From Euryodendron excelsum (Eukaryota > Streptophyta > Magnoliopsida > Ericales > Pentaphylacaceae): a stretch of DNA of 64,000 bases. Position 1 is the stretch's first letter, and the number at the start of each line of letters is the position of its first letter. A program made the translations under genes and the position numbers. The notes beneath the pieces were generated by a model, which was not told the origin of the DNA, searched no databases, and was given only the letters and a program-made list of their open reading frames with translations. The DNA is taken from contig CM065378.1 in the NCBI GenBank assembly GCA_033060915.1, positions 4,783,501 through 4,847,500 on the forward strand. The letters run 5' to 3'. Below, piece after piece: positions 23,500 through 34,019 of this stretch.

Positions 23500-23607
23500 A
23501 AAGCATAACCCACAATTGCATTTTATTTTATTATAGGAATAACCTTTTGCATTTAATTATTTTGAAAAAAAACTTTTACAAAACACTTATTTTGGAAAAA
23601 AAAACCC
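23500..23607 (-). repeat. MULE terminal inverted repeat, right
   Basis: Inverted counterpart of 916-1020; ends AAAAACCC directly before the 9-bp duplication. Confidence 0.8.
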
Positions 23608-23616
23608 CATTAGCTA
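23608..23616. repeat. 9-bp target-site duplication, right copy (MULE)
   Basis: CATTAGCTA, identical to 907-915. The sequence after it (CCTTTGTTGCC) should be the original continuation of the ankyrin gene's upstream region. Confidence 0.88.
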
Positions 23617-24805
23617 CCTTTGTTGCCAATAGTTTGTTTGGCACTGGGGTGGGTGGAAGGAAAGGAAAAAATTTTGTTTATACTATGTTAATGTTTTGTT
23701 TATTTATTTAACAAATATTTATTTTGAACGTAAATTATTGGAAACTTTTTTTTTTTTGTATATTCTTGTATTGGATAAAATATTTATGTTATACTAAAAT
23801 AATTTGATGTTAAAAACATTCATTATGCAATAGCATATTATGTACACTAAGATTATATATAAACAATAATAAACCGAAATAGTATACCAAAATATGCCAG
23901 CATCACATACAGTACCAATAATAAAAACAGTACAGTGTTCGGTATGAGATTGACAACTATGCAACTATGATACAAATAGTTAGAACTAATATGTTCATTA
24001 TTTTCAATATTGAAAATATAATTTTTAACATTTTGCATAGCATACTAAAATATACCTTAAGAAAAGGTGAGGGCCGAGAGAGTAATGGTGAAATATGCCG
24101 GAATTTGCCACCAAACTTGGAACTCTTCCCTTTACTTTTTCTTAATTTTTGTTCTTCTTTTAGAGAGGGTTTGGCCATAGTAAGTGATCTTTGTGCCATC
24201 TTTTAAATGTTGTTCGTCTTTCTAATTCTACATCAGGCGATTACATCATCTACTTCACCAAAACCCCAAGAAGGTCAACGGCTCCCAGCAAACATTACAA
24301 GAAGAGGCCCCTAGTTTCTCTTTTGCAATTTGATGATATTTCGATTTTATTTGCGAAAGCTGTTCCTAAAACGTTTTAGTCCAAGCCATCATGGACCCTC
24401 TTAATATGTTCTATCGAAGTGTTGACCCACGATTAGAAAGGTAAAGTGGCAGTGACCATACAAAAGTCCAAATTGTTTTTTTACTTCCCAAGTCCGAGTA
24501 ACTGACAGTTTCTTGACAAAGCTGAGGCATGATTGTAGCCATTAGATTAATTTTTATATACACGTAACACCTTTAGATGAGTTGTGTGGAGAATTAAGTC
24601 TGAGGAAGCTGAATTTCATCTTACTTTATCAAGCAACTTTTCATGATTTTGGCACCATTTTGTTCGAACATATTTTAAACCAAAATATGATTTTCTTAAT
24701 TTTCAATTAGAATAAGACAAGGAAAACAAATAACTTGATTGAGAAATAGCATTACAGGCTGGATAGTTTAATATATTTCATCATCTACCAATTAGTCTAA
24801 AAAAA
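23617..24805. other. Intergenic, original upstream flank of the ankyrin gene
   Basis: AT-rich. It holds one possible small minus-strand exon (24056-24199, listed separately). No other gene or repeat is recognised. Confidence 0.45.
24056..24199 (-). CDS. Possible small first exon, unrecognised
   Basis: ATG at 24197-24199 opens exactly 48 codons, starting MAQRSLTMAKPSLKEEQKLR and continuing basic (KSKGKSSKFGGKFRH) to PSPFLK, then a good donor AAG|GTATAT at 24055. The composition is more gene-like than the surroundings, but no family or further exon is seen. Confidence 0.22.
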
Positions 24806-25341
24806 GGGTAAATTGCAAATAAACACTTTGAACTATAACTCAGTATCACTGAGACCCCTTAAATTTTAAAACGTATCAAATTAACCCATTCAACTATCAA
24901 TTTATATCAATCAACTCTTCTGTTAGCAATTCATTAAAAAAATAGATGAAAACTTGTAATTTGACTTATAAATGTTTACAAAAGTATGATTTTATATTTA
25001 AATTAATCTTCTCTTACTATAATAATTGCTTAATAATTGGAATATTTCATGAAATGCTATATAAATATAGGGGCAATACAAGAAGTATTCTAGTCATTAG
25101 ACAATTATCACAACAAAAAAAAAAAAAATGTACTTTAGGTACAAAATAAATTTTTGTGAATATGTACAAGTTACATGATAATTTTTTATCTACTCTCCTA
25201 ATAAATTGCTAACGGATTACAAACAAAATGGCTTGATTGATATAAATTGATAGTTCAAGGGGTTAATTTGTTATGTATTAGGGTTTAAGAGATCTCGGTG
25301 AAACTGAGTCATAGTTCAGAATGTGTGTTTATAATTAATCC
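24806..25341. mobile_element. Fold-back MITE, about 536 bp
   Basis: The two ends are long imperfect inverted repeats of about 150 bp: GGGTAAATTGCAAATAAACA and AACTATAACTCAGT on the left, GGATTAATTATAAACACACA and AACTATGACTCAGT on the inverted right. Both arms include the shared block TATCAATTTATATCAATCAA. Flanks TAAAAAAA (24798-24805) and TAAAAAAT (25342-25349) look like an 8-9-bp duplication. The element at 27440-29164 is a relative. Confidence 0.72.
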
Positions 25342-25349
25342 TAAAAAAT

Positions 25350-26004
25350 AATTGATAATCTGTCAAAATATTATTATCTAAAAAATGTCTTTCAAAAATC
25401 ACTAATCCATAATTACTCAATGACTTTCTGCGTATCAAGCGAATGTATATATTTTATTACATTGAAATCAGCTTTGTACACAAACTAATGTCTCACATCA
25501 ATATTTCCCTAATGTCTCTCTCTTATTTACAGAGTTTCGATAACATACATGCATGGCCCGTGTGATAATCCGTAGCAGTAGTAGTAACAATAATAATAAA
25601 GAATAGTTAGTTCATGTCAATCAAAAAACATATTTTTCTACATGAAGTGTCAATGATTTTTATTAAAGTTGATATTGATGTTTTACCTATTATCATCTTT
25701 TAATCTTTATTCGTATTTCACTTCAATAGGTTTAATCATGCAACCGTATTCTAAGATTTTTTTTGTTTATGACACTGTAAAGACGGATCAAAGATTCATT
25801 TATTACAATAGTTTTTCTCCTCATATCCTCCACCCATTTAATGTTTGAAAAAGTAGTCGGTCAAAAACTTGAATATCATTTAATAATAAATAAATAAATA
25901 AAAGACTTTAGCTCGTGTTTACCAAGATTTAATTCCAGTACCAACTTGAGTCAATATTAGGTTTGGTTTGTGAGGGTTTGATTGGCATCTCAACCCTACC
26001 CAAT
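25350..26004. other. Intergenic, nothing recognised
   Basis: AT-rich sequence with a small CAGTAGTAGTAACAATAATAA low-complexity patch near 25575. No gene or repeat could be supported. Confidence 0.5.
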
Positions 26005-26571
26005 AGGAATGTGCATGGATCAAGTTGGGTTGAGTTCGTGCTAAATTTTAAATCGATCTGATCTTGATCGGTTCTAAAATTTTAAACATAGAATCAAATC
26101 GTTCCTCCTATAGAACCAAATCGAACCAATCCAAATCGGTTCCGTTTCAAGCCTTAGGTAAGTTAGTGTTAGTTTGGGTCTGGTCTATTTTTTTATATGA
26201 AATATAGTTTCTTTATTTAAAAACAAAAAAATAAGAATGATATTGTACCTTTAAATATTTTAAAATAATTAAATAACACTATGTAAACACATGTTAGCAC
26301 TAATGAAGTATAAATAATAATGATTTAAAGACATATATGTAATATATACAAACTTTGATTGCATAACTAGATCGGGTTCTAGTTGGGTTCTCGAGTTAGA
26401 ATAGGTCAAGTCGATTCTCGATTCGTTTCGGGTTCAGAAAATGAAATATCGATTTCATATTCTTTAAATTCAGAATTGAGCCGAACTTTTGACAGACCCG
26501 AATCAAATCAATTCATTGAAGCCAGACTGAATCAGTTATTGAGTTTTTTCAGTTTATTTGTGCACCTGTTC
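26005..26571. mobile_element. Possible hAT-like MITE
   Basis: The ends are weakly inverted (AGGAATGTGCATGG; right end inverted GAACAGGTGCAC), resembling the GTGCA-containing ends common in plant hAT MITEs. The flanks TACCCAAT and TATCCAAC agree at 6 of 8 bases. The interior is full of GGTTC/GAACC-type words (GATCGGTTC, AATCGAACC, GGGTTCTCG). Decayed and uncertain. Confidence 0.35.
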
Positions 26572-26579
26572 TATCCAAC

Positions 26580-27430
26580 ACGCTTAAATTGCTTGCATCC
26601 AAGGACCAATCTCATCTAGTACGTCAATAGCAGAATTTTATTTGGCTAATTTATTTATTATTTTTATTAGTAATTAAAAAGAATAAGGTTTGATTGCTGA
26701 AATGACCTTTAACCATTCAATTTGCGTTCCTTTAGTAAAATATTTTTATAGAAGTATTTAAATGTCAAAGAATTTCAATTTTATTGATCACGTATGCGGA
26801 CGGGAGGAGTGCAAGGCGGGACCTACAAAATCACACAAACTGACAATTGCGAGTCGGCAGGATACCCAAGGAGTCTTAAATTTCTCATGACAACAAAGCC
26901 ACCACACCGATGTGGGATGTGCACTTGGCCTGAATTGGTCACGAGTTCTTCGCTTGCCAAATAAGTAGGTAAATTTCCTAGTCACTTACAATCAAATTGT
27001 TGAGATATTTTCTCCATATACTTACAATTGATTGATATTCCTGATGACAAGGATTCTAACATGCTCATATACATATTTTAGCAAATTTCATTTATTAGTT
27101 GATAGACTTGCTAATTCTTTCACGTCAGATTGATTAAGCTTGGTTATTTAAATAAAGGAGCTCATAATATTTGTTTGAACTTAATTTCATAGAATTTATC
27201 AAGCCAAGTTTCAACAAGCTACAATCGAGTCAAACTTGCGTTGTTGATAAACAGTTTGGTTTATTTCACATCCTTACCTCCTTTGCTTTGCAAATTACCA
27301 ATCAATTAAACTTTAAATAACTCTTGACAATTTCTTTGTTTCTCTTTTTTTTATCACACTGGAATATTTTTCTCAAGTGAAAAAAAAAATCAAAAGTCAA
27401 ATTGAAACCAAATAAATAATATGGTCTTTA
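26580..27430. other. Intergenic, with one snRNA-USE-like word
   Basis: Mostly AT-rich. The minus strand carries ATCCCACATCGG near 26912-26923, which matches the plant snRNA upstream element, but no snRNA start follows. No gene is supported. Confidence 0.4.
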
Positions 27431-27693
27431 TATTTTTTGGAGTTAATTACAAAAGCACCCCTTAAATTATGACTTATTATTAGTAAATCCCCTTAAACTA
27501 AAATGTAATATATTGACATCCTAAACTATTAATTTGCACCAAGGGCATTTCAATCATTAAACAATTACTACAAAAATAGAAAGTCAATTTAAGTATGAAA
27601 TCATATTTTTGTAAACATATGCAAGTGCATGATAATTTTTCATCTATTTTCTAAACAGATTGCTAATATAATATATTAATTGATACAAATTAA

Positions 27694-28485
27694 GGTTATG
27701 TTTGGTACAAGATAATGGAAAGGAATGGAATGAGAATGAGAATTGAATGAGAATGAGAATGGAATAGTCATTCTCATTTCCTTATTTTGTAAGACTAATA
27801 AACAATGCTAGAATAGAATATATGAAATTTGTATATGATATGAAATTCAATATTATGTCTATACAAAATATTAATAATATATATTATTTAATTATTAAAT
27901 ATTATTAAGCATTTGTAATGGCAGGGGTGGCGGCGGTGGTGGTTAGTGACAGTGACGGCAGTGGTGGTGGGGCGGCGACGGTGGCTAATGGTGGGTGGCG
28001 GTGGTGGGATGATGACGGCGGTGGGACAATGACAGTGGTGGAAGTAGCAGTGTCGGTGGATGGCGGGTGATTGTAGTTAATGGTGGATGGTGGTGGTAGT
28101 GGTGGTGGTTAGTGGTGACGGTGATGGTGAAAATTTTTAACTTTTTAAAGTTTTTAAAATTTTAAATGTTAAATTTTTTTTAAATTTTTTTATTTTTTTA
28201 AAATTTTAAAATTAAAAAAATAATTACCAAACATATTTTATATTTTTTTAAAAAAAATTTAACAACAAAAATTTTATTAAGTTTTGCTTTATACTATTTT
28301 ATGTGAGAATGAAATAATCATTCTTACTCTTAAAATAGAGAATGATCATTCCAACAAAATGTAAGAATGATCATTCCATGGAAATAATCATTTTATCTTT
28401 AAATAGTAGTACCAAATAAGAGAATGAAAATAAAAGTAAGAATGACTATTTTATTCTATTATTTTCTCTTGCACCAAACATAGCA
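27694..28485. mobile_element. Tourist-like (PIF/Harbinger) MITE, copy 1
   Basis: Ends GGTTATGTTTGGTACAAG and, inverted, TGCTATGTTTGGTGCAAG, flanked by TAA (27691-27693, 28486-28488). The 3-bp TWA duplication and ATGTTTGG-type ends are typical of Tourist MITEs. It contains a G-rich minisatellite at 27919-28133. Confidence 0.82.
27919..28133 (+). repeat. GGT/GGC-rich minisatellite inside the MITE
   Basis: Over 200 bp of GGTGGTGG, GGCGGCGG and GTGACGG words with almost no C-runs on this strand. In the sister MITE only about 35 bp of the same motif exist near 28771-28800, so it expanded here. Confidence 0.8.
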
Positions 28486-28535
28486 TAATAGTTTAGGGGA
28501 TCATTACGTTTCATTTTAGAGTTTAAAGAGATTTA

Positions 28536-29111
28536 GGCTATGTTTGGTACAAGGGAATGGAAAGAAATAGAATGAGAATAGGAATGAAATGAGAATGAGA
28601 ATGGAATAGAATGAAATAGTCATTTTCATTATCTTGTTTGGTAAAACCAATGAACAATGCTAAAATAGAATAGAATGAAATTTGTGTATGATATGAAAAT
28701 TTAATATTATGTCTATATAAAATATTAGTAATATATATTATTTAATTATTAAATATTATTAAGCATTTGTAGTGGTGGTGGTGGTAGCGGCGCTGTGGTT
28801 TAATTATTAAATATTTTTATAAATTTTTAACTTTTTAAAATTTTTAAAATTTTAAAATCAAAAAAATAATTCTCAAACATGTTTTATATTTTTGAAAGAA
28901 ATTTGACAACAAAAATCTTACTAAGTTTTATATTATGTTGTTTCATGTGAGAATGTAATGACCATTCTTATTCTTGAGATAGGAAATGATCATTCTAATA
29001 AAATGTAAAAATAATCATTTTATAAGAATAATCATTCCATCTTTAAATAGTAATACTAAATAAAGATATAAGAATGAAAATGTATTCTATTTTCTTATAT
29101 CAAACATAGCA
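28536..29111. mobile_element. Tourist-like (PIF/Harbinger) MITE, copy 2
   Basis: Same ends as copy 1 (GGCTATGTTTGGTACAAG), flanked by TTA (28533-28535, 29112-29114). It matches copy 1 through both arms (GAATGGAAAG, AATGATCATTC words) but has a short G-rich core. It lies only about 50 bp from copy 1. Confidence 0.82.
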
Positions 29112-29164
29112 TTATTGTTATAGGGTCATAACTTAGCTAATTGAAGGGTTTCCGTAATTAACTC

Positions 29165-29455
29165 TATTTCCTATTGTCAATGTGGCGAGGTGTAATTGGT
29201 CCAAAAAAACCGAACTATACGGATAGGCCGTTCGTAATTCCTCCCCTATCGTGCCTTCACGCACAACCAACCTGTACACTGCCTAAACGTACCAGAAATA
29301 GGAAACCCAGAGAGAGCGAGAGAGAGAGAGAGAGAGCTGTTTTCAGTTACATCTCTCTCGAACTCCGTACACATTCCAAAAACTTCACATACGCGGATAT
29401 CTATCTCCTTCCTCAAAATCTGCCTAGCTCCTCTGTCTCTCTAGCCCATAATCAC

Positions 29456-29488
<33 letters not shown>

Positions 29489-29530
29489 GGTTGTTGCATT
29501 GTTGGATTCATTCCCAACCCATCAGAAAAC
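29165..29530 (+). promoter_or_regulatory. Upstream and 5' leader of the calmodulin-like gene
   Basis: Contains a GA run (about 29309-29335) and a CT run of about 29 bp (29459-29487), both typical of plant 5' leaders. The frame of the gene stays open through this region back to an ATG at 29174, but the translated sequence is low-complexity (runs of Arg-Glu and Ser-Leu) and is unlikely to be protein. No clear TATA box is seen. Confidence 0.5.
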
Positions 29531-30136
29531 ATGCCAAAACCAAACATGAGTTTGCGATCCTTGTTCAATAGGAAGAAGAAACGCGGCTCTGTCTCCATTA
29601 CAGACTCTCTGACCGCATCACCAGCAATCTCACGCACGTCGTCTCTCGCCTCTCGTGCCCAGATCGAGGAAGAGCTCAAGCAAGTTTTCAAGAAATTCGA
29701 CGTGAATGGCGACGGGAAGATCTCGACGTCGGAGCTGGGCTCGATCCTTGGTAGCCTCGGCCACACGGCCACGGAGGAGGAGCTAGAGACGATGATCAAG
29801 GAGGTCGACGGCGACGGCGACGGGTGCATCGACCTGGACGAGTTCATCGAGCTCAATACCAAGGACATAGATTCCGACGAGGTGTTGGAGAATCTGAAAG
29901 ACGCGTTCTCGGTTTTCGACATCGACAAGAACGGCTCGATCTCCGCCGACGAGTTGCAGAACGTGCTGAAGAGCCTCGGCGAGGACTGCTCGATCGCCGA
30001 GTGCAAGAAGATGATCAGTGGGGTCGATTGCGATGGTGATGGCACGATCAATTTCGAGGAATTCAAGGTCATGATGATCAAAGGCTCTCGTTTCGATGCA
30101 ATGGAGGCCCACAGAAACTCTGTCAAGATGGATTGA
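29531..30136 (+). CDS. CML: Calmodulin-like calcium sensor (CML25/26 type)
   Basis: 201 residues, intronless, intact. A basic N-terminus (MSLRSLFNRKKKRGS) and a Ser/Thr-rich stretch to about residue 42 precede four EF-hands. Loops: DVNGDGKISTSE (57-68), DGDGDGCIDLDE (93-104), DIDKNGSISADE (130-141), DCDGDGTINFEE (166-177). All four have Asp at position 1 and Glu at position 12, so all should bind calcium. The KDAFSVFDID and SIAECKKMI linkers match the Arabidopsis CML25/CML26 group, known as cytosolic/nuclear calcium sensors, in part of pollen and root hairs. The ATG at 29531 was chosen because the EF-hand protein length fits the family (about 160-200) and the upstream frame is repeat-derived. 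Codon use is far more GC-rich than the surroundings. Confidence 0.93.
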   Translation: MPKPNMSLRSLFNRKKKRGSVSITDSLTASPAISRTSSLASRAQIEEELKQVFKKFDVNGDGKISTSELGSILGSLGHTATEEELETMIKEVDGDGDGCIDLDEFIELNTKDIDSDEVLENLKDAFSVFDIDKNGSISADELQNVLKSLGEDCSIAECKKMISGVDCDGDGTINFEEFKVMMIKGSRFDAMEAHRNSVKMD

Positions 30137-31458
30137 GAGAACAACACACCCAATTTGCAGTATGCGTTTGACCTTTTTTTTTTTTTTTTTTCTTTTTTAT
30201 TTGATCTATGTATAATTTTTTAAAAGTTGGCCTCGTTTGATAACATTTGTTTTTGTTTCTCGTTTTTTATTTTTTTAAAAAAATTAAGAAAGCGTATGTT
30301 TAAATTTTTTTAGTTATTTATAAAATTAAAAAAAAAACTAAAAATACTAAAATAAGTGTGTTATTTTTTATCAAAATATTATTCTAATAATATTGGCAAA
30401 ACGATAATCTATAAATGCCCATCATCATATCACAAAAAACATACAGCTAAAATACAAAATAAAAACACAAAACAAAAAATAAAAATTAACAACGTTACTA
30501 AACAGATTTTCTTTCCTTTTTTGTTTCTTTTCTTGATGGGTTTCTTGGCATGCGAAGTGGGAATGCAGGGATTTGGAAAATTGTGAATACATGACTCTCT
30601 GTATTTTGATTCTTTCTAAAATCGAAAACTTTTATTTCTGGTAGTTCTATGGTATATTGGATTTTGAATTAAGTGAGAAGAAAATTTTTGATTAACCAAC
30701 AAAAAAAAAAGAATTGATTTGATAAATATTTATTTATTTATTTCTCATTTTCATGATCCAACTAAACAAGAGAAAAAGTTATAGTATATTTGACTTCATT
30801 ATTTTTTTTCTTGGCCTTTTTCTCTCTCCCTAAAAAATGCAGGATTCGATATAGCCTTAATTTCAAGATTTATTATAGTTTGGTTTGTTGATTACTATAT
30901 TCCGTTGATATTGGGTTTCATTGCTCTCAGAAATTAGATACAATATAGAATTCGCAGTTATTAGAGCATGATAGGGGTCTTTTATGCTTTTGTTTCTTTC
31001 TGATAATGAAATTTTGGAAATTGATTGCATTAAAAGTTTCTTAGTAGAAATTTACAAAAAATAAATTATAAATTATGCTTTTTCCCCCACTAAAAGAATC
31101 TCCACGAATCCAGTCAACTATGTCATTCAATTCCATGTTTAGCATAGTATAATGGAATGTCTGGCCACAAATAACAGAATATAACTAATTTTTAAATAAC
31201 TATTCTTTCAAAAAATTTGTACCAATAATCATACTAAATTGATATGCCAATAATATTTTGTAATTAAGAACTATGAAGATAGATTTTTGATATAAATAAT
31301 GTTTTGATAACAAGTGTCATGGGGAATACTACTTACAAGTGCCACGAGCCATATCGTTTCTAGCAATTTACAATGCTGCATGCATCGAATCCTCTTTAAA
31401 TTCTGCTACTTTAGAACTCCTGCCTCGTTCTCATAGTAACATGTTTACAAATATACAT
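30137..31458. other. 3' region of the calmodulin-like gene and intergenic DNA
   Basis: Begins with the 3' untranslated region and a T-run of about 20 (30173-30192). The rest is AT-rich with no supported gene. Confidence 0.5.
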
Positions 31459-32907
31459 AGAGCAATTATAAACAGCTCCGTAAACTTATCATGTTAGCTA
31501 TAATACAAAGCCAAGGCTCATTTGTTTGCTTTAACATGCTCGCTATTTTAGCAAACTCAATTTTCAGTCGCCAAATGTAGCGAGCAAACCCAACTCGCTT
31601 TTCACAACGATAAATCTTACATGGCATTTTCCCTCATTCGTTCAGCATCTCATTGGTAGAACTACGGCATTTTATCTTGCAAAACTAGGGCACAAATCTA
31701 ATCTGAAGTAAGCAACAAAGCATTTTGTTTTGTAAAATTAGGGCACATATCTCATCAAGGTATGGAGCTCTCACTCTTTTTTCAGTCACTGCCGAAAAGC
31801 TCCCTTTCTTCCCCTCCACTCCCCTCTTTCACACCCTCCTCCCACCCACTGTCAAAACCCTTTTTTTTCCCCCTCCTCTCACCTCCCGCTAAAACCACTT
31901 GTTGATGCCCTGTTTTTTTTTTGTGAATTGATTTATTGCATGCACATCTTTGTTTGTGAACTAATTTCTTGCCTGTGTACCTCTGTGTGTTTGTTTAGGT
32001 TTAATTTACTGCTTTTATTGCTTTGAAATGCTAAATGTGTCTTTGACAATCTAACTTTTAACTTTGATTGTTAATTTTTTATTGCTCTTATACTAGTTTT
32101 AGTGCTTTATTGATCATGAGAGGTATTGAAAAGTGTGAATAATTTGTTGATTTTGGTCTATTGGTTGGAGTGGTTTAAATTTTCCTGTGTGCTGCATATG
32201 CTACAACTTGAGATTAGTCTATTTGGGAAACATATAAATTATTACTTTGATGCTTAATGCCCAGTTTTTCTGGTGGATACAGTGACATGTAAAATAACTG
32301 CTTATTGAGTGTGGCACTGAGATTCTTAATGCTTAGTTTTTCTGGTGGATATAGGGACATGTAAAAGAACCGCTTCTTGAGTGTGGCTCTAAAATTGTTT
32401 AAAAACGAAAATTCATTTTGTTGTTATGCAGAAAGTATCCATGGATTTAGATTGGTTTACATTCAAATTCAATAAAGAGATGTGGGCAGCTTAGGCTTTA
32501 TTATATATACAATACATAGATGTTGATATGTGTACATAAATAGACTAATAAAATAAGTTACCAATTTTGTTTTTTTATTCATGACATAAAATATAAAAAA
32601 ATTGAAGAGATCTATAATACTTCTTTGAATATGAAACATCATAACTGAGCCTTTAGCTTGCATCACCATCTTCTGTGTATGTATCTCTCTCTCCTCTATA
32701 ATGATGAGAAGGTATTCTATTGGCACATGAAAATTCTAATGTATTGTTGTGATTAATTGCTATATTGCATAATATGTTTTGATAGATGGATCTAATGCAC
32801 CAATATTTTGTCTAAAGAAATAAACCTTGATTGTGACTTTCGCATTGAATCTTCAAATCATGGTGGTCATTTTTCTCTTATCTCTTCTCTACTAGAATCC
32901 ACCACCA

Positions 32908-33823
32908 AAAAACACTGAGGTGTTAACTTTACTAAATATGAAGACACTCTAATCATATCCGCGTGGCTTAATATTTTCTTGGATCTAGTGCGCACAGGAA
33001 TGAACAAATATCAAAGACATATTGACATAAGGTGTGGGAGTACTTCTACCAGTACTGAGAATTTCCTTCTAACTGTACCAAAATTTTCTTGATGAATCAT
33101 TGGTCGGTGATACAACGAGCCACAAATAAGTTATGTGTATGCTTTGCTTAAATTGTTCAGTTGAATTACAGTGGTCTAACAAAGACAGACAAGGTATTAA
33201 TAGCATTGAAATTTATACTTGTGTTGCAAATGAACTAGTTTACATGACATAATTATTGTTCTTGTATTTATTTTTTAGACTCGTGATGCGAAAAAATTAT
33301 ACAAAGAATTGAATAAATCTACGTTTCCATTTGAACATTGTTGGAATGATTTAAAGACCCACTCAAAATGGATGGAGGAATCTCAGATGAAGAAATAAAA
33401 AACTAGAAGCACCGCGACTCTCAACAATTCTATCCTTCTACCCTAGATTTGATAAATCTAGGGGATAACAATGCCTCATATAATAACTATGTAGACTTGG
33501 AGAGACCACCGGGTAGGAAGGTCAAAAAGGATCGATTGAAAAAACAAAAGAATAAAGACCGCGGAAATGAGAGTACAAATTTGCCTATTGTAAAGTTATT
33601 AGAAGATATGAAGGAAGAGAAAAAGGTTATCAATAAGAAAAGAATAAAAATGTTTGAAAGATTGTATCTTCAAGAGCAACAAAGAATTCAAATGGAACAA
33701 TTGAGAGAGGAAGAAATGATAATGTCAATGGATACGAGTGAGATGCCTCCATTGCTAGTAGAATATTATCTTCATTGCCAAATGAAAATCCTCGAAAAAA
33801 AATGTAACTATTATTATTGGTGA
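32908..33823 (+). pseudogene. Harbinger ORF1, SANT/Myb-like DNA-binding protein
   Basis: Exon 1 (32908-33193) gives GVNFTKYEDTLIISAWLNIF and WSVIQRATNKLCVCFA, the trihelix/SANT signature of plant Harbinger ORF1, ending GACAAG|GTATT. Exon 2 (33279-33823) gives DAKKLYKELNKSTFPFEHCW, LERPPGRKVKKDR and a Glu/Lys-rich coiled coil ending near MPPLLVEYYLHCQMKI. Breaks: a stop just before GVNF, frameshifts in mid exon 1, a stop after FA, and stops near 33396 and 33444. In active relatives ORF1 binds the element and recruits the transposase. Confidence 0.82.
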
Positions 33824-33976
33824 AAATGATGGAACTATTATATTAGTTTTAAGTTTGTTTTGTAATATGTTGTGGAACTATTATATACGTTTGTTTTTTT
33901 TAATATGATGGAATTATTATTTCTAAAATTAAACATATTATGCCAAAGACATACAAAGGTGAGTGAACTGAATTTG

Positions 33977-34007
33977 AACAAACAAACAAACAAACAAACA
34001 AACAAAC
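33977..34007 (+). repeat. (ACAA)n microsatellite
   Basis: About seven AACA/ACAA units, between the convergent ends of the two Harbinger pseudogenes. Confidence 0.9.
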
Positions 34008-34019
34008 TAATACAAATTA

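Larger units (their letters stand above)
916..23607 (-). mobile_element. Large Mutator-like element (MULE) with PMD cargo gene
   Basis: The ends are inverted copies. The left begins GGGTTTTTTCTCAAAATAAG, and the reverse complement of the right begins GGGTTTTTTTTTCCAAAATA; both go on with AAGTGTTTTGTAAA and AAAGGTTAT. A perfect 9-bp duplication flanks them. Inside, all on the minus strand, lie a MULE transposase (18271-21057), a PMD gene (10042-17767), and decayed frames at 9023-9464 and 2182-2842. A possible plus-strand exon lies at 8601. Two solo LTRs (3675-8553, 10344-15342) were inserted later; removing them and their 5-bp duplications leaves about 12.8 kb, large for a MULE. Stops and frameshifts in its genes show it is no longer autonomous. 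PMD proteins are known to be associated with MULEs in plants, so the pairing fits. Confidence 0.85.
27440..29164. mobile_element. Fold-back MITE with two nested Tourist-like MITEs
   Basis: Left end GAGTTAATTACAAAAGCACC pairs with the inverted right end GAGTTAATTACGGAAACCCT. The internal block CATTAAACAATTACTACA and ACATATGCAAGTGCATGATA mark it as a relative of the MITE at 24806-25341. Without its two inserts (27694-28485, 28536-29111) it is about 350 bp. Flanks TATTTTTTG and TATTTCCTA are an imperfect 9-bp duplication. Its right end lies about 365 bp upstream of the calmodulin-like start codon. Confidence 0.65.

Noticed and set aside
23057..23521. A 154-codon minus-strand Pro/Ser/Phe-rich frame and its plus-strand Gly/Arg-rich partner
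   Set aside because: Both are translations of the purine/pyrimidine-rich MULE subterminal block and its hairpins.
26860..26925. A U-snRNA gene on the minus strand after the ATCCCACATCG element
   Set aside because: No proper TATA at the right distance and no recognisable U1, U2, U4, U5, U6 or U3 start; the word is also common in plant repeats.
29174..29530. N-terminal extension of the calmodulin-like protein to an upstream ATG
   Set aside because: The frame is open, but it reads through GA and CT microsatellites, and the resulting 320-residue protein would be far longer than CML relatives.
29452..30153. A 233-codon minus-strand frame
   Set aside because: Antisense shadow of the GC-rich calmodulin-like coding region.
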